DNA of 64,000 nt from Oceaniglobus indicus (GTDB lineage Bacteria; Pseudomonadota; Alphaproteobacteria; Rhodobacterales; Rhodobacteraceae), in contig NZ_NMZM01000001.1 of assembly GCF_002751875.1 (NCBI RefSeq), positions 310,001 to 374,000 of the forward strand. Reading direction: 5' to 3'. Below the pieces are notes generated by a model. That model made no database searches. It was given only the letters and a program-made list of their open reading frames with translations, and was not told the origin of the DNA. This document shows, piece by piece, positions 53,581-64,000 of this stretch. The position numbers were made by a program, and so were the translations under genes. Numbering within the stretch: the stretch's first letter is position 1; each line of letters starts with the position of its first letter.

Positions 53581-55137
53581 TCAGTGGCCGGTGGCGGATG
53601 CAGCGGCGACGCTGGTCGCATCCGCGCTGTTCACGACGGCGGTCTGATAGGACGACACCATGGCCTCGACCGAGGGGCCGATGATGTCGGTGACGAGGCT
53701 GGGATAGACCCCCAGCAGCAGGGTCATGACGACGAGTGGCGCAAAGATCGCCCGTTCGCGCCGGTTCAGGTCGGTGATCGACTTCAGCGATTCCTTGATC
53801 AGGTCACCCATGACGACCCGGCGATACAGCCACAGGCCATAGGCCGCCGACAGGATCACGCCGGTGGCGGCGACGAATGCGACCCAGGTGTTGGCCTGGA
53901 AGACCCCCATCAACGTCAGGAATTCACCGATGAACCCCGAGGTGCCGGGCAGACCCACGTTGGCCATGGTGAAGAAAAGGAAGATCAGCGCATAGGCCGG
54001 CATCCGGTTCACCAGCCCGCCATAGGCGTCGATCTCGCGCGTGTGCATCCGGTCATAGATCACGCCGACGCACAGGAACAACGCGCCCGAGATGAAGCCG
54101 TGGCTGATCATCTGGAAAATCGCGCCGTCGATCCCCTGCTGGTTGGCGGCGAAGATACCCGCCGTGACGTACCCCATGTGGGCGACCGATGAATAGGCGA
54201 TCAGCTTCTTCATGTCGGACTGGGCCAGAGCCACCAGCGAGGTATAGACGATGGCGATGGCCGACAGCCACAGGATGAAGGGCGCGAACAGGTCCGAGGC
54301 CACCGGGAACATCGGCAGCGAAAACCGCAGGAACCCGTAGCCGCCCATCTTCAACAGGATCGCGGCCAGAACGACCGACCCCGCGGTCGGCGCCTGAACG
54401 TGGGCATCGGGCAACCAGGTGTGCACCGGCCACATCGGCATCTTCACCGCGAAGGACGCGAAGAACGCCAGCCACAGAAGGGTCTGCATGCCGCCGACGA
54501 TATGAACGCCCAGCACGTCAAAGCCGCCGGCCGAGAAGTTGTGCTGCAGCAACTGCGCGATGTCCGTGGTGCCGGCGTCGGTGATCATGGCGACCATCGC
54601 CACCAGCATCAGGACCGATCCCAGGAAGGTGTAGAGGAAGAACTTGAACGACGCGTAAATCCGGTTGGCCCCGCCCCAGATGCCGATGATCAGGAACATC
54701 GGGATCAGCCCGGCCTCGAAGAAGAGGTAGAACAGCACCAGGTCCAGCGCACAGAACACGCCCAGCATCAGGGTTTCCAGCAGCAGGAACGCGATCATGT
54801 ATTCCTTGACGCGCACCTTCACGTCCCAACAGGCCAGGATCGTGATCGGCATCAGGAACGTGGTCAACAGCACGAACAGCACCGAGATGCCGTCGACGCC
54901 CATCTTGTATTTCAGGCCCATCAGCCATTCGCGTTCTTCGACGAACTGAAAGCCGGTGTTGGACGGCTCGAACCCGAACAGCACGAACAGCGACAGCACG
55001 AACGAGGCGGTGGTCGCGATCAGTGCGAGATACTTGGCGTTCTTCTGCGCCGCGGCATCATCGCCGCGCAGGAACAGGGCAAGGATCAACGCCCCCAGCG
55101 CGGGGATGAACGTGATGATGGAAAGAAGGTTGTCCAT
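53581..55137 (-). CDS. nuoM: NADH-quinone oxidoreductase subunit M
   Basis: Antiporter-like subunit, 518 residues from the ATG at 55137 ([15 protein letters not shown]), one base overlapping the nuoL stop (TAATG), with GGAGGAG upstream. Blocks [38 protein letters not shown] and [20 protein letters not shown] are diagnostic. A ten-codon longer start exists but lies inside nuoL. Confidence 0.95.
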   Translation of the reverse strand: MDNLLSIITFIPALGALILALFLRGDDAAAQKNAKYLALIATTASFVLSLFVLFGFEPSNTGFQFVEEREWLMGLKYKMGVDGISVLFVLLTTFLMPITILACWDVKVRVKEYMIAFLLLETLMLGVFCALDLVLFYLFFEAGLIPMFLIIGIWGGANRIYASFKFFLYTFLGSVLMLVAMVAMITDAGTTDIAQLLQHNFSAGGFDVLGVHIVGGMQTLLWLAFFASFAVKMPMWPVHTWLPDAHVQAPTAGSVVLAAILLKMGGYGFLRFSLPMFPVASDLFAPFILWLSAIAIVYTSLVALAQSDMKKLIAYSSVAHMGYVTAGIFAANQQGIDGAIFQMISHGFISGALFLCVGVIYDRMHTREIDAYGGLVNRMPAYALIFLFFTMANVGLPGTSGFIGEFLTLMGVFQANTWVAFVAATGVILSAAYGLWLYRRVVMGDLIKESLKSITDLNRRERAIFAPLVVMTLLLGVYPSLVTDIIGPSVEAMVSSYQTAVVNSADATSVAAASATGH

Positions 55138-57215
55138 TATTCGGCTCCTCCGCCGATCGTCATCCACGTGATCAGCACGGCAATCCCGAGGACCATCGCG
55201 AAGGCATAGTGAAACAGGTATCCCGACTGTGCGCGACCGGCCAGCCGCGTCAGGAACGGAATGATGCCCATGGCGATTCCGTTGATCGTGCCGTCGATGA
55301 CATTCCCGTCACCCCGTGTCCACAGCAACCGGCCCAAGGCCTTGGTCGGACGCACGAAAACCACATCGTAGATTTCGTCGAAATACCATTTGTTCAACAG
55401 GAACCGATACAGCGCGGGCTGGTTTTCGGCCAGGTTGCGGGGCCATTCGGGCCGCAGGATGTAGAAGACGAAAGCCGTGCCCAGACCGATCAGCATGGCG
55501 ATGAACGGGCTGATCCGCACCCAGACCGGCGCATGGTGCGCTTCGTCCATGACGTGGTTGTCCGGCGCGATATAGATCGCGCCTTCGCCCGGCCGCGCGG
55601 CACCTTCGGCCGCGGCGGCCGCAACGGCATCACCGTCCGCCGGAGCTTCGGCGTCCACATCGGCCGAAGCCTCGGCATGGGTGGGGATGCCGAAGAAGCG
55701 GTTGACCGAATTGTGGTCACCGAAGAACGAATTGTACCACACCATGCCCGAGAACACAGCGCCCAGGGCCAGAACCCCCAGCGGGATCAGCATGGTGATG
55801 GGCGACTCATGGGCGTGATCGTGGGTGTGCTTGTCGCCGCGCCGCGTGCCGAAGAAGGTCAGGAACATCAGCCGCCAGGAATAAAAGCTGGTGAACATTG
55901 CCGCGATGACCAGCAGCCAGAAGGCATAGTCGCCCGCCCCGCTCATCGCGCCCCAGGCGCTCTCGATGACGGCATCCTTCGACAGGAACCCGGCAAACCC
56001 GATGTGGGTCAGGGGAATGCCGACGCCGGTGATCGCCAGGGTGCCGATCATCATCGCCCAGAAAGTATAGGGCATCTTGTCTTTCAGGGCGCCATAGTTC
56101 CGCATGTCCTGTTCGTGGTGCATGCCGTGAATGACCGAACCGGCGCCAAGGAACAGCATCGCCTTGAAGAAGGCGTGGGTCAGCAGGTGGAACATCGCCA
56201 CCGAATAGACGCCGACACCAGCAGCCACGAACATGTAGCCGAGCTGTGAACAGGTCGAATAGGCGATCACGCGCTTGATGTCGTTCTGCACAAGTCCGAC
56301 CGTGGCGGCAAAGAAGGCCGTGGTGGCGCCGATCACAACGATGAAGGTGGTGGTGTTGGGTGCAAACTCCATCAACGGCGACATCCGGCAGACCAGGAAG
56401 ACACCGGCAGTAACCATCGTCGCGGCGTGGATCAGCGCCGACACCGGGGTCGGGCCTTCCATGGCGTCGGGCAGCCAGGTGTGCAGGAACAGCTGCGCCG
56501 ACTTGCCCATGGCACCGATGAACAGCAGGAAGCAGATCACCTCGACCGCGTTCCACTCGGTCCACAGGAACCGCATCTCGCTTTGGGCAAGATCGGGCGC
56601 TGCGGCGAAGATGTCGCTGAGGTTGATGGAATCGACCATCAGGAAAATCGCGACGATCCCCAGCACGAAGCCGAAATCGCCGACACGGTTCACGACAAAC
56701 GCCTTGATCGCGGCAGCATTGGCCGACGGCTTGCGGAAGTAGAAGCCGATCAGCAGATAGGACGCAAGACCGACGCCTTCCCAGCCAAAGAACATCTGGA
56801 CCAGGTTGTCGGCCGTCACCAGCATCAGCATCGCGAAGGTGAAGAACGACAGGTAGGCGAAGAAACGCGGACGATAGGGTTCATCGTCGGCGAAATTCGC
56901 ATCGTGCGCCATGTAGCCGAAGGAATACAGGTGCACCAGGCTGGACACCGTCGTGATGACGATCAGCATGATCGCCGTCAGCCGGTCCATGCGAATGGCC
57001 CAATCGGTCGACAACGATCCGGATTCGATCCAGCGCAGGATGTGGATCTGCTCGGTCTGGCCATCAAAGGTCAGGAACACGATCCAGGACAGGAATGCCG
57101 ACAGGAACAGAAGCCCGGTCGCCGTCCACTGGGCGGGCTTTTCGCCCATGAACTTCCAGCCGAACCCGCAGATCAGGGCGCCCACCAGTGGCGCGAAGAG
57201 GATGATCGTTTCCAT
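55137..57215 (-). CDS. nuoL: NADH-quinone oxidoreductase subunit L, with a long loop insertion
   Basis: 692 residues, the distal proton pump with the lateral helix. ERLHTWLPD-type block: [50 protein letters not shown] follows. Between helices near residues 515-570 there is a low-complexity insertion rich in Ala, Asp and Glu ([17 protein letters not shown] and [12 protein letters not shown]), making it longer than the usual 610-650 residues. The C-terminal helices and HL-helix follow ([19 protein letters not shown]). Confidence 0.95.
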   Translation of the reverse strand: METIILFAPLVGALICGFGWKFMGEKPAQWTATGLLFLSAFLSWIVFLTFDGQTEQIHILRWIESGSLSTDWAIRMDRLTAIMLIVITTVSSLVHLYSFGYMAHDANFADDEPYRPRFFAYLSFFTFAMLMLVTADNLVQMFFGWEGVGLASYLLIGFYFRKPSANAAAIKAFVVNRVGDFGFVLGIVAIFLMVDSINLSDIFAAAPDLAQSEMRFLWTEWNAVEVICFLLFIGAMGKSAQLFLHTWLPDAMEGPTPVSALIHAATMVTAGVFLVCRMSPLMEFAPNTTTFIVVIGATTAFFAATVGLVQNDIKRVIAYSTCSQLGYMFVAAGVGVYSVAMFHLLTHAFFKAMLFLGAGSVIHGMHHEQDMRNYGALKDKMPYTFWAMMIGTLAITGVGIPLTHIGFAGFLSKDAVIESAWGAMSGAGDYAFWLLVIAAMFTSFYSWRLMFLTFFGTRRGDKHTHDHAHESPITMLIPLGVLALGAVFSGMVWYNSFFGDHNSVNRFFGIPTHAEASADVDAEAPADGDAVAAAAAEGAARPGEGAIYIAPDNHVMDEAHHAPVWVRISPFIAMLIGLGTAFVFYILRPEWPRNLAENQPALYRFLLNKWYFDEIYDVVFVRPTKALGRLLWTRGDGNVIDGTINGIAMGIIPFLTRLAGRAQSGYLFHYAFAMVLGIAVLITWMTIGGGAE

Positions 57216-57338
57216 CAGAGTTCCTTCAGTCCGTCCCGTGCGTCATGGTCCGGCGTTCGATTGGGAACGTGAACCAGATCCTGTGTTGCTTCGTCATCCG
57301 CCGGTCCGGCGGACGTTTGCGATGTCGCGGCGCGCCGC

Positions 57339-57644
57339 TCAGCCCTTCATGACGTTCACGTCTTCCACGTCGATCGTTCCGCGGTTGCGGAAGAAACAGA
57401 CAAGGATCGCGAGGCCGATCGCGGCCTCGGCCGCGGCCACGGTCAGCACGAAAAGCGTGAAGACCTGTCCGACCAGATCGCCCAGAAAGCTGGAGAATGC
57501 CACGAAGTTGATGTTCACGGCCAACAGCATGAGTTCGACACTCATCAGGATGATGATGACGTTCTTGCGGTTCAGGAAAATCCCGAAAATGCCGATCACG
57601 AACAGCGCCGCCGCAACCGTCAGATAGTGTTCGATTCCGATCAT
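57339..57644 (-). CDS. nuoK: NADH-quinone oxidoreductase subunit K
   Basis: 101 residues, three membrane helices. [20 protein letters not shown] carries the conserved helix-II Glu, and [12 protein letters not shown] follows. 123 bases separate it from nuoL, with no convincing gene in the gap. Confidence 0.95.
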   Translation of the reverse strand: MIGIEHYLTVAAALFVIGIFGIFLNRKNVIIILMSVELMLLAVNINFVAFSSFLGDLVGQVFTLFVLTVAAAEAAIGLAILVCFFRNRGTIDVEDVNVMKG

Positions 57645-57691
57645 GTTCTGCCCCTTGGCTCTCTTTCGTATCGTTGTCCGGGCCGGCCGGT

Positions 57692-57766
57692 TCAGCCGAT
57701 GAAGTTGTATCCGCCGATCACGATGATCAGGACCACCACCAGAACGACAATTGTGTTTCTCGACAT
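57692..57766 (-). CDS. 24-residue hydrophobic peptide between nuoJ and nuoK
   Basis: 25 codons including the stop, starting at the ATG at 57766 with GGGAGAG seven bases upstream. MSRNT is followed by an uninterrupted stretch of Ile, Val and Leu and the end GGYNFIG: one membrane helix. Too short for automatic callers. It lies inside the nuo operon with normal spacing (28 bases after nuoJ, 47 before nuoK). It could be a supernumerary complex I subunit; that is inference. Confidence 0.6.
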   Translation of the reverse strand: MSRNTIVVLVVVLIIVIGGYNFIG

Positions 57767-57794
57767 CGCTTCACTCTCCCGTGTCGGGCAACCC

Positions 57795-58409
57795 TTACAG
57801 GCCCTGCCCCGGTTTTACATCCTTGATTTCCATCGCCACCGCCGGATCGCGCATCATCTGCGCGACCACGTTCTGGCGCTTGATGTCGGTGCGATGGCGC
57901 AGCGTCAGCACGATGGCACCGATCATCGCCACCAGCAGGATCAGACCGGCCAGCTGGAACAACAACAGGAAGCGGTCATAGATCAGCAGACCCAGGATCG
58001 ACGTGTTGTAGGGCGTGGCGTAATCGGCGGCGACGGCGGCGCGCAGCGACTCGGCCTGTTGCGACTGTTCCCACACGCCGAAGGCCATGCCAAGCTGCAT
58101 CAGGATCACGACCCCGATCAGCAGCGCCAGCGGCATGTACTTCGACATCTGCCCTTTCAGCTCGGCGAAATCGACGTCCAGCATCATCACGACGAACAGG
58201 AACAGGACCGCGACGGCGCCGACATAGACGATGATCAGCAACATCGCCACGAATTCGGCCCCCAGCAGGACGAACAGGCCGGCCGACGACAGGAACGCCA
58301 GGATCAGCCACAGAACCGAATGCACCGGGTTGCGTGCCACGACCACGAACAGGCCGGCCACGACCACCGTGATGGCGAAAAGGTAGAATGCGAAATCCGC
58401 GGCGCCCAT
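57795..58409 (-). CDS. nuoJ: NADH-quinone oxidoreductase subunit J
   Basis: 204 residues, five membrane helices. [40 protein letters not shown] matches the conserved helix-III region that contains the pi-bulge in known structures. A C-terminal amphipathic tail follows. Downstream of nuoI by 65 bases. Confidence 0.95.
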   Translation of the reverse strand: MGAADFAFYLFAITVVVAGLFVVVARNPVHSVLWLILAFLSSAGLFVLLGAEFVAMLLIIVYVGAVAVLFLFVVMMLDVDFAELKGQMSKYMPLALLIGVVILMQLGMAFGVWEQSQQAESLRAAVAADYATPYNTSILGLLIYDRFLLLFQLAGLILLVAMIGAIVLTLRHRTDIKRQNVVAQMMRDPAVAMEIKDVKPGQGL

Positions 58410-58474
58410 CTGTTCTCGTCCCTTGTCTTTTCCGGTCTTACGTCTGTGACGGCCCCCATGGGCCCGCCCCCGTC

Positions 58475-58969
58475 TTATCTGTAAGGCGCGTCGATTTCGA
58501 GGTTGCGCGCGATTTCGACTTCCCAGCGGTCGCCGTTCTCAAGAAGCTTGGCCTTGTCGTAGAACAGTTCTTCGCGGGTTTCGGTCGAGAACTCGAAATT
58601 CGGGCCTTCGACGATCGCATCCACGGGGCAAGCCTCCTGACAGAAGCCGCAATAGATGCATTTCGTCATGTCGATGTCATAGCGCGTCGTGCGGCGCGAG
58701 CCGTCGCTGCGCGGTTCGGCGTCGATGGTAATGGCCTGGGCGGGGCAGATCGCCTCGCACAGCTTGCAGGCGATGCACCGCTCTTCACCATTGGGATAGC
58801 GGCGCAGCGCGTGTTCGCCCCGAAAGCGCGGCGACAGAGGCCCCTTTTCGTGGGGATAGTTCAGCGTCGCCTTCGGCGAGAAGAAGTATTTGAACCCCAG
58901 CCCGAACCCTTTGAAGATGTCGAACAACAGGAAGTATTTCCCGGCGCGGACGTAATCGATATTTGCCAT
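58475..58969 (-). CDS. nuoI: NADH-quinone oxidoreductase subunit I
   Basis: 164 residues. Two 4Fe-4S ferredoxin motifs: [16 protein letters not shown] and [16 protein letters not shown], ligating clusters N6a and N6b. N-terminal amphipathic helix [20 protein letters not shown]. It follows nuoH by 4 bases. Confidence 0.96.
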   Translation of the reverse strand: MANIDYVRAGKYFLLFDIFKGFGLGFKYFFSPKATLNYPHEKGPLSPRFRGEHALRRYPNGEERCIACKLCEAICPAQAITIDAEPRSDGSRRTTRYDIDMTKCIYCGFCQEACPVDAIVEGPNFEFSTETREELFYDKAKLLENGDRWEVEIARNLEIDAPYR

Positions 58970-58973
58970 CGGA

Positions 58974-60014
58974 TCAGCCTCCTATGGTCCAGCGGGCATA
59001 GGCACCGCCAAAAAGTTCGAAGTGGGCAAGGAACGACACCAACACCACCCAGAAGAGCGAGAACGGCAGGAACACCTTCCACCCGAGGCGCATCAACTGG
59101 TCGTAGCGGTAGCGCGGAACGATCGCCTTCACCATGGAGAACATGATGAACACCATGATCATCTTGGCCACCATCCACAGCACCCCATCGGGCAGGAACG
59201 GCACCGGCGACAACCAGCCACCGAGGAACAACAGCGACACCAGCGCGCACATCATCACGACGGCCAGCAGTTCACCGATCATGAACAGCAGGAAGGGCGT
59301 GCTGGAATACTCCACCTGGTACCCGGCCACCAGTTCGGATTCCGCTTCCGGAAGGTCGAACGGCGGGCGGTTGGTTTCCGCCAGGGCAGAGATGAAGAAC
59401 AGGAAGACCATCGGCAGGTGCGGCAGCCAATACCAGCTGAACAATCCCCAACCGCCATCCTGGGCGTGGACGATATCGACCAGGCTGAGCGAGCCTGTGG
59501 AAATGATCACGCCGATGATGATCAGGCCAAGGCTGACCTCATAGGAGATCATCTGGGCCGCCGACCGCAGCGAGCCGAGGAACGGGTATTTCGAGTTGCT
59601 GGCCCAGCCGCCCATGATCACGCCGTACACCTCGAGCGACGAGACGGCGAAGATATACAGGATGGCGACGTTGATGTCGGCCAGGATCCAGCCTTCGTTG
59701 AACGGAATCACCGCCCAGGCGATGACCGGCAGCACGAAGGCCAGCATCGGCGCGATGAAGAACACGGCGCGGTCGGCCCCGGCCGGCACGACGATTTCCT
59801 TGACGATGTATTTCAGGAAGTCGGCGAAGGATTGCAGCAGGCCGAAAACGCCGACCACGTTGGGGCCACGGCGCATCTGCACGGCGGCCCAGATCTTGCG
59901 GTCGGCATACATCAGGAACGCAAGCGCCACCAACAGTGGAACAAGGATCAACAGGCACTGCGCCAGCACCAGAAGCACGATGCCAAGGCTTGTTTCAGTG
60001 AAAAACTCGATCAT
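58974..60014 (-). CDS. nuoH: NADH-quinone oxidoreductase subunit H
   Basis: 346 residues, eight helices, forming the quinone chamber with Nuo[37 protein letters not shown] is the highly conserved first loop; [20 protein letters not shown] is the E-channel loop. It follows a lipoprotein gene by 24 bases. Confidence 0.96.
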   Translation of the reverse strand: MIEFFTETSLGIVLLVLAQCLLILVPLLVALAFLMYADRKIWAAVQMRRGPNVVGVFGLLQSFADFLKYIVKEIVVPAGADRAVFFIAPMLAFVLPVIAWAVIPFNEGWILADINVAILYIFAVSSLEVYGVIMGGWASNSKYPFLGSLRSAAQMISYEVSLGLIIIGVIISTGSLSLVDIVHAQDGGWGLFSWYWLPHLPMVFLFFISALAETNRPPFDLPEAESELVAGYQVEYSSTPFLLFMIGELLAVVMMCALVSLLFLGGWLSPVPFLPDGVLWMVAKMIMVFIMFSMVKAIVPRYRYDQLMRLGWKVFLPFSLFWVVLVSFLAHFELFGGAYARWTIGG

Positions 60015-60038
60015 GTCTCGCCCTTCGGTCCCATCGTC

Positions 60039-60440
60039 TCAAACAGTCGGGATGCCGCGTTCACGACACCGGGCCACAACGACCTCGGCATCGATGGTTT
60101 TCAACCCGCCGGGTAGCGCTGGCGAGATCGTGTAAACAGCATCGCCGCGCCAAACGCCACCCTCTTCATTCACATTCGTGCGCACATGTCGCGCAAATCC
60201 ATAGCCGCGAATCAGCGCATACTGCGCCGCGGCACATTCCGCATACCGCGTCACATCCTGTGTCGTCAGCGCACCGCGCGCCTCGACCAGAAAATTCACC
60301 AGATCCCCGTCAAGCAGGCGTGTCTGCACGCTTCGGTATTCCGGAACGAGGCCCAGTTGATCGACCGTGGGATTTGCCCCCTGGCAGCCGACAAGCGCCA
60401 GGGCAGCACATGCTGGAAACATCTTTCGAATCGCCTTCAC
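60039..60440 (-). CDS. Small lipoprotein within the nuo operon
   Basis: 133 residues; lipobox ALVGC with Cys19. The mature part contains [40 protein letters not shown] and, at the end, [14 protein letters not shown]. No domain is recognised. It overlaps the nuoG stop by 4 bases (ATGA) and precedes nuoH, so it is made together with complex I. Possibly a periplasmic assembly or accessory factor; that is unproven. Confidence 0.75.
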   Translation of the reverse strand: MKAIRKMFPACAALALVGCQGANPTVDQLGLVPEYRSVQTRLLDGDLVNFLVEARGALTTQDVTRYAECAAAQYALIRGYGFARHVRTNVNEEGGVWRGDAVYTISPALPGGLKTIDAEVVVARCRERGIPTV

Positions 60441-62455
60441 TCCGCGGCCAGCGGAGCCTCGCGCCGGGCCTTCGCGTTCGCGCTCAGCTCGGCCATCAGC
60501 TGGCTGGCCCGCGCGATCGGGTTGGTCAGGTAATGATCCCGCACGGCCACGCCGAAATCGGGGCCATCCGCGGTTTCCAGCGCCGGCGCATTCCAGTCGT
60601 TCTCGGGGATGTCATCGACCACGCCGAGGTGCGGCACCGCCTTCACCAGGGCGCGGCGCAAGGCCGCAAGGGAATCATAGGGCAGCGTCGCGCCCAGTTC
60701 GGCTGACAGCGCCCTCAGGATCGCCCAGTTCTCCTTGGCCTCGCCCGGCGCGAATCCGGTGCGCAGGGCCAGTTGCGGCCGCCCTTCCGTATTGACGAAC
60801 AATCCCTGTTCCTCGGTCCAGGCGGCGCCGGGAAGGATGATGTCGGCACGGTGCGCGCCCCGATCGCCGTGGCTGCCCTGATAGATGACGAACGGCCCGT
60901 CGGGCACGTCGCCTTCGTCGGCGCCCAGGTTGTAGACGACACCGGCACCATCCAGCGCGGCGCTCAGACCGCCTTCGGTCACCGCGCCCACGTCCATCGC
61001 GCCGACACGCGACGCGGCGGTGTGAAGGATCAGCAAGCGCGAATCGCTGCGCTCGGCCAGGGCCATCGCCATGGACAGAACCTTTGCGCCATCCTCGCGA
61101 CACAGGGCGGCCTGACCGACGATCACGATCGACGGCTCGTCCTTCACCTTGTCGAAATCCTGGTCCAGCAGTTCGGTCAGGGCACCCGGACCAGTGCCGG
61201 CATGGGTATAATCATAGGTCAGATCGACCGCTTCGCCGACCAGGCCGACGGTCGCACCGCGCAGCCATGCCTTGCGGATACGGGCGTTCAGCACCGGCGC
61301 CTCGGCGCGCGGGTTGGTGCCGATCAGGTGGATGTGGCGGGCCGAATCGATATCTTCGATCGTGGCGGTTCCGGCATAGCCGGCGCGGTTTCCGGCCGGC
61401 AGCTTGGCGCCATCCGTGCGACATTCGACGCGGCCCCCCTGCCCTTCGACCAGTTCCTTCAGCGCGAACACCGCTTCCACCGGCGCCAGGTCGCCGATCA
61501 GGCCCGCAACCGTCTTGCCCTTCATCGCCTCGGCCGCAGCCGACAACGCCTCGGGCCAGGTGGCCGGGGTCAGCTTGCCGTTCTTGCGGATATAGGGGCG
61601 ATCCAGCCGCTGGCGGCGCAGCCCGTCCCAGACAAAGCGCGACTTGTCCGACAGCCATTCCTCGTTGATGCCATCGTGGTTACGCGGCAGGATCCGCATC
61701 ACCTCGCGCCCCTTGCAATCGACCCGGATGTTCGAGCCGAGGGCGTCCATCACGTCGATCGTTTCGGTCTTGGTCAACTCCCACGGGCGGGCGGTGAACG
61801 CATAGGGTTTGCTGGTCAGCGCGCCCACCGGGCACAGGTCGATGATGTTGCCCTGCAGTTCCGATTCGAGGGTCTGGTCCAGATAGGCGGTGATTTCCGC
61901 ATCCTCGCCGCGCCCGGTCTGGCCCAGCTCCGGCATACCCGCGACCTCGGTGATGAAGCGCACGCAGCGGGTGCAGGAAATGCAGCGCGTCATGTGGGTG
62001 CCGACCAGCGGGCCCAGATCCATGTTGGCATTGGCGCGCTTGGGTTCGCGATAGCGCGAGAAATCGACACCATAGGCCATGGCCTGGTCCTGAAGATCGC
62101 ACTCGCCGCCCTGATCGCAAATCGGGCAATCCAGCGGGTGGTTGATCAGCAGAAACTCCATCACGCCCTCGCGGGCCTTCTTCACCATGGGCGAATTGGT
62201 CCGCACGACGGGGGGCTCTCCGTCCTTGCCGGGGCGCAGATCGCGCACCTGCATGGCGCAGGACGCCGCCGGCTTGGGCGGCCCGCCGACGATTTCGACC
62301 AGGCACATGCGGCAGTTGCCGGCGATCGACAAACGCTCGTGATAGCAGAATCGCGGGATCTCGATCCCGGCCTCTTCGCAGGCCTGGATCAGGGTCATCG
62401 CCGGATCGACTTCGATCTCGGCGCCATCGATGACAATCTTCCGCAAGTCGGCCAT
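60437..62455 (-). CDS. nuoG: NADH-quinone oxidoreductase subunit G
   Basis: 672 residues, the iron-sulphur subunit of the peripheral arm. N-terminal 2Fe-2S domain ([19 protein letters not shown]), the His/Cys-liganded cluster ([20 protein letters not shown]), a further 4Fe-4S motif ([10 protein letters not shown]), then a long molybdopterin-oxidoreductase-like domain without cofactor. Length is as in alphaproteobacterial and mitochondrial NDUFS1 homologues. Confidence 0.96.
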   Translation of the reverse strand: MADLRKIVIDGAEIEVDPAMTLIQACEEAGIEIPRFCYHERLSIAGNCRMCLVEIVGGPPKPAASCAMQVRDLRPGKDGEPPVVRTNSPMVKKAREGVMEFLLINHPLDCPICDQGGECDLQDQAMAYGVDFSRYREPKRANANMDLGPLVGTHMTRCISCTRCVRFITEVAGMPELGQTGRGEDAEITAYLDQTLESELQGNIIDLCPVGALTSKPYAFTARPWELTKTETIDVMDALGSNIRVDCKGREVMRILPRNHDGINEEWLSDKSRFVWDGLRRQRLDRPYIRKNGKLTPATWPEALSAAAEAMKGKTVAGLIGDLAPVEAVFALKELVEGQGGRVECRTDGAKLPAGNRAGYAGTATIEDIDSARHIHLIGTNPRAEAPVLNARIRKAWLRGATVGLVGEAVDLTYDYTHAGTGPGALTELLDQDFDKVKDEPSIVIVGQAALCREDGAKVLSMAMALAERSDSRLLILHTAASRVGAMDVGAVTEGGLSAALDGAGVVYNLGADEGDVPDGPFVIYQGSHGDRGAHRADIILPGAAWTEEQGLFVNTEGRPQLALRTGFAPGEAKENWAILRALSAELGATLPYDSLAALRRALVKAVPHLGVVDDIPENDWNAPALETADGPDFGVAVRDHYLTNPIARASQLMAELSANAKARREAPLAAE

Positions 62456-62618
62456 GGCCTAAGTCCTTTCGCGCGCCGGACGACCGCGGGCCGTCCGCTG
62501 TTTGGTTCGATCAACACGACGGTTCGCGCCGGGCATCGTTTGTCCTGTCTTGCGTCACTTCCCGCCCGACTGCAACGGTGAAGGCGGGCGATGCGTCAGC
62601 GCGCCTCGCCCGCAACGC

Positions 62619-62939
62619 TCAGCGACAGATGAAATCCATGGCCCAGGACGAAATGTCCTGAACCGCGTGGCGTTCGACATTGGTCAGCCGCAGATCATGG
62701 CGGCCGAGGCGCGCGCAATGCGCCTTGCCAGCCGCAACCGCCGTGACAAGCGCGGGCGGCTTGGGCACCAGATTGGGCGAGACCAGAACGCGGAAATCGC
62801 CCGGCTGATCGGATTGCAGGATGCGGGCGTGCCGCTGGAACAGATCCTGGGGCGACGGATGATAGGTATGGCGTGTTTCGGCCGCTGCAAAAGCAGGCGC
62901 GGCCAGGGACAGAATCACCGCCAACGTCATGATTTTCAT
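62619..62939 (-). CDS. Small secreted protein within the nuo operon
   Basis: 106 residues from the ATG at 62939 (MKIMTLAVILSLAAPAFAAA, a clear signal peptide). Two Cys (AHCARLGRHDL and DFICR) could form a disulphide. No family is recognised. The longer open frame upstream overlaps the neighbouring gene and is not used. It starts 4 bases after the DUF5333-like gene ends and lies 163 bases before nuoG. Confidence 0.7.
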   Translation of the reverse strand: MKIMTLAVILSLAAPAFAAAETRHTYHPSPQDLFQRHARILQSDQPGDFRVLVSPNLVPKPPALVTAVAAGKAHCARLGRHDLRLTNVERHAVQDISSWAMDFICR

Positions 62940-62943
62940 GTCT

Positions 62944-63348
62944 TCACTCCGTGATGAGACGGCCAGCCGTCGAATCCTTGGCGATTTCTTCCCGCCCGGC
63001 AATACAATATCCCTCGGGATTGCCCGGCGTCGCGCCCCGTTTGGCAAGGTCGGCACGAATTTCGGCACGCAACCGCTCCTTGGCGGCCTTGTTCTTCGTC
63101 AAGGATTCGATCTCGGCATCCGAATATCCGGCGTTTCGCGCGTAATTTTCCAAGGACTTTAGATAGTTATACGCCCGGACCCAGCGTGGCGAGATGCTGG
63201 GACAATTCTTGCGAATCTCGTCGGCCAGACCAATGGCATAGAAGCCGGCGACGATACCCCTGTTCTGCTCGAGGGGAACCAGCGCCTGAGCACTGCCGGC
63301 CGACGCCAGGAAGATCGCGACGGTCGCGGTTCTGATCAAGGAAGTCAT
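62944..63348 (-). CDS. DUF5333-like secreted protein within the nuo operon
   Basis: 134 residues from the ATG at 63348 (AAAGG seven bases upstream). Signal peptide TATVAIFLASAGSAQA, then VPLEQNRGIVAGFYAIGLAD and a mostly helical charged body with two Cys (KNCPSIS and EGYCIAG). I recall a family of this kind (DUF5333) in Rhodobacteraceae near nuo genes; that name is from memory and unchecked. Function unknown. Confidence 0.65.
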   Translation of the reverse strand: MTSLIRTATVAIFLASAGSAQALVPLEQNRGIVAGFYAIGLADEIRKNCPSISPRWVRAYNYLKSLENYARNAGYSDAEIESLTKNKAAKERLRAEIRADLAKRGATPGNPEGYCIAGREEIAKDSTAGRLITE

Positions 63349-63444
63349 TTCGCGCCTTTCCATCTGCTTTCGGGGATCAGCATAATCTGCCCCGCTCGCA
63401 TTCTCCAACGCCCGTGACCGCACCCGGTTCAATCGCGGCGACGC

Positions 63445-63795
63445 TCAGCGCCCCGCGCAGCGGCCGGCGTAAACCATGTCACCGCCTTCCAGCGGCATCC
63501 CCGCCCAATCGCCGGAGGCATCGAGCTGCCAGTCGATCTCGGTATCGCCGAAGCTTTGCAGACAATGTGCTGTCGCCGGAAAGCGCACACTTTCGCGCGT
63601 GACATCCAATCCCGCACCCCCGGCCTGAACCTGAACGGTAAAGGCGCGAATGTCGTCGTCGCTCTCGCTCAGCTTGGCCTCGAAGGGCAGGACGTCGGCG
63701 GGCTGCGCCGGACCGAAGCCGAGCGATTGGCGCACACCGCACCCCGTCGCCGCCAGGGCAAGCCCCAGCAACAGCAGATTGCCAAGCCGTGTCAT
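63445..63795 (-). CDS. Small lipoprotein after nuoF
   Basis: 116 residues; lipobox AATGC with Cys19. The mature part has [40 protein letters not shown] and a final GRCAGR, giving two Cys in the mature body that could pair. It overlaps the nuoF stop by 4 bases, so it is translationally coupled to a complex I subunit. No known domain. Confidence 0.75.
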   Translation of the reverse strand: MTRLGNLLLLGLALAATGCGVRQSLGFGPAQPADVLPFEAKLSESDDDIRAFTVQVQAGGAGLDVTRESVRFPATAHCLQSFGDTEIDWQLDASGDWAGMPLEGGDMVYAGRCAGR

Positions 63796-64000
63796 TCCGC
63801 CGCCACCGCGCTGACCCGGCCCGACCGCTTGTGCTTGATGCGATCCTCGATCTCGTCACGGAAATGGCGGATCAAGCCCTGGATCGGCCATGCCGCAGCA
63901 TCGCCCAAGGCACAGATCGTGTGCCCCTCGACCTGTTTCGTCACGTCCAGCAACATGTCGATCTCTTCCGGTTGAGCGTCGCCGCGCACCAGACGGTCCA
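63792..64000 (-). CDS. nuoF: NADH-quinone oxidoreductase subunit F, C-terminal end (runs off the window)
   Basis: About 69 residues of the C terminus: [20 protein letters not shown], then [22 protein letters not shown], the last conserved block of the NADH- and FMN-binding subunit, which includes a Cys ligand of cluster N3. The start lies right of the window. It is the first visible gene of the long minus-strand nuo cluster. Confidence 0.94.
   Translation of the reverse strand, partial: DRLVRGDAQPEEIDMLLDVTKQVEGHTICALGDAAAWPIQGLIRHFRDEIEDRIKHKRSGRVSAVAAE

Overview
The window looks like chromosomal DNA of an alphaproteobacterium of the Rhodobacteraceae (Roseobacter-type). The signs are high GC, an alphaproteobacterial nuo cluster with extra small genes between subunits, the gene order pyrH-frr-uppS-cdsA-dxr-rseP-bamA, a surE-pcm-nlpD block next to tatABC, a Hint-domain protein, and an intergenic repeat containing CCTCCGGCGGGAGTATTT. 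The species cannot be named from this sequence alone.

Layout. 1-6848 (minus): envelope and translation operon pyrH, frr, uppS, cdsA, dxr, rseP, a 41-residue membrane peptide, and the 5' part of bamA. 6951-14557 (mostly plus): miaA, an AraC regulator, an orphan Tat-exported solute-binding protein, radA, a 26-bp tandem hairpin repeat, cvpA, a CDF cation exporter (minus), and two small stress or attachment-type genes. 14585-16010 (minus): a CoA-binding protein and rlmB. 16142-16225: tRNA-Tyr(GUA), whose last 17 bp (including CCA and the next three bases) recur at 19520. Between the two copies lies a 3.3-kb graveyard: an IS3 fragment, a nonsense-disabled IS110, a ribulokinase remnant and a decayed IS5-type element.

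19650-28313: a ProC-like reductase, a HerA-type ATPase, an intergenic region with two plus-strand intrinsic terminators and no gene in front of them, an IalB-family protein, the lpxD-acyl carrier protein-ketoacyl synthase set, and a divergent L,D-transpeptidase/M15-like peptidase pair. 28442-44315: an MttB-like methyltransferase, guaA, purF, an SDR, surE-pcm-nlpD, a WYL regulator, tatABC plus a DUF815 ATPase, an orphan ABC ATPase, a Hint protein, an NTF2-like protein and a TbpB-like lipoprotein. 44463-47801: prfC and a DEAD-box helicase. 47940-64000 (minus): one long cluster read from nuoF (partial) through three small secreted or lipoprotein genes, nuoG, a lipoprotein, nuoH-I-J, a 24-residue peptide, nuoK-L-M-N, birA, coaX, RNase J, a frameshifted conserved gene and osmC, closed by a strong bidirectional terminator.

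Most genes are housekeeping: isoprenoid, phospholipid, lipid A and peptidoglycan precursors, outer-membrane assembly, purine synthesis, respiration and Tat export. No phage, CRISPR array or intact defence system was seen. The most unusual items are the att-flanked IS graveyard with structured IS110 non-coding DNA, the 26-bp hairpin array before cvpA, predicted leaderless starts of guaA and prfC, candidate small RNAs upstream of the ialB gene, and tiny membrane peptides inside conserved operons.
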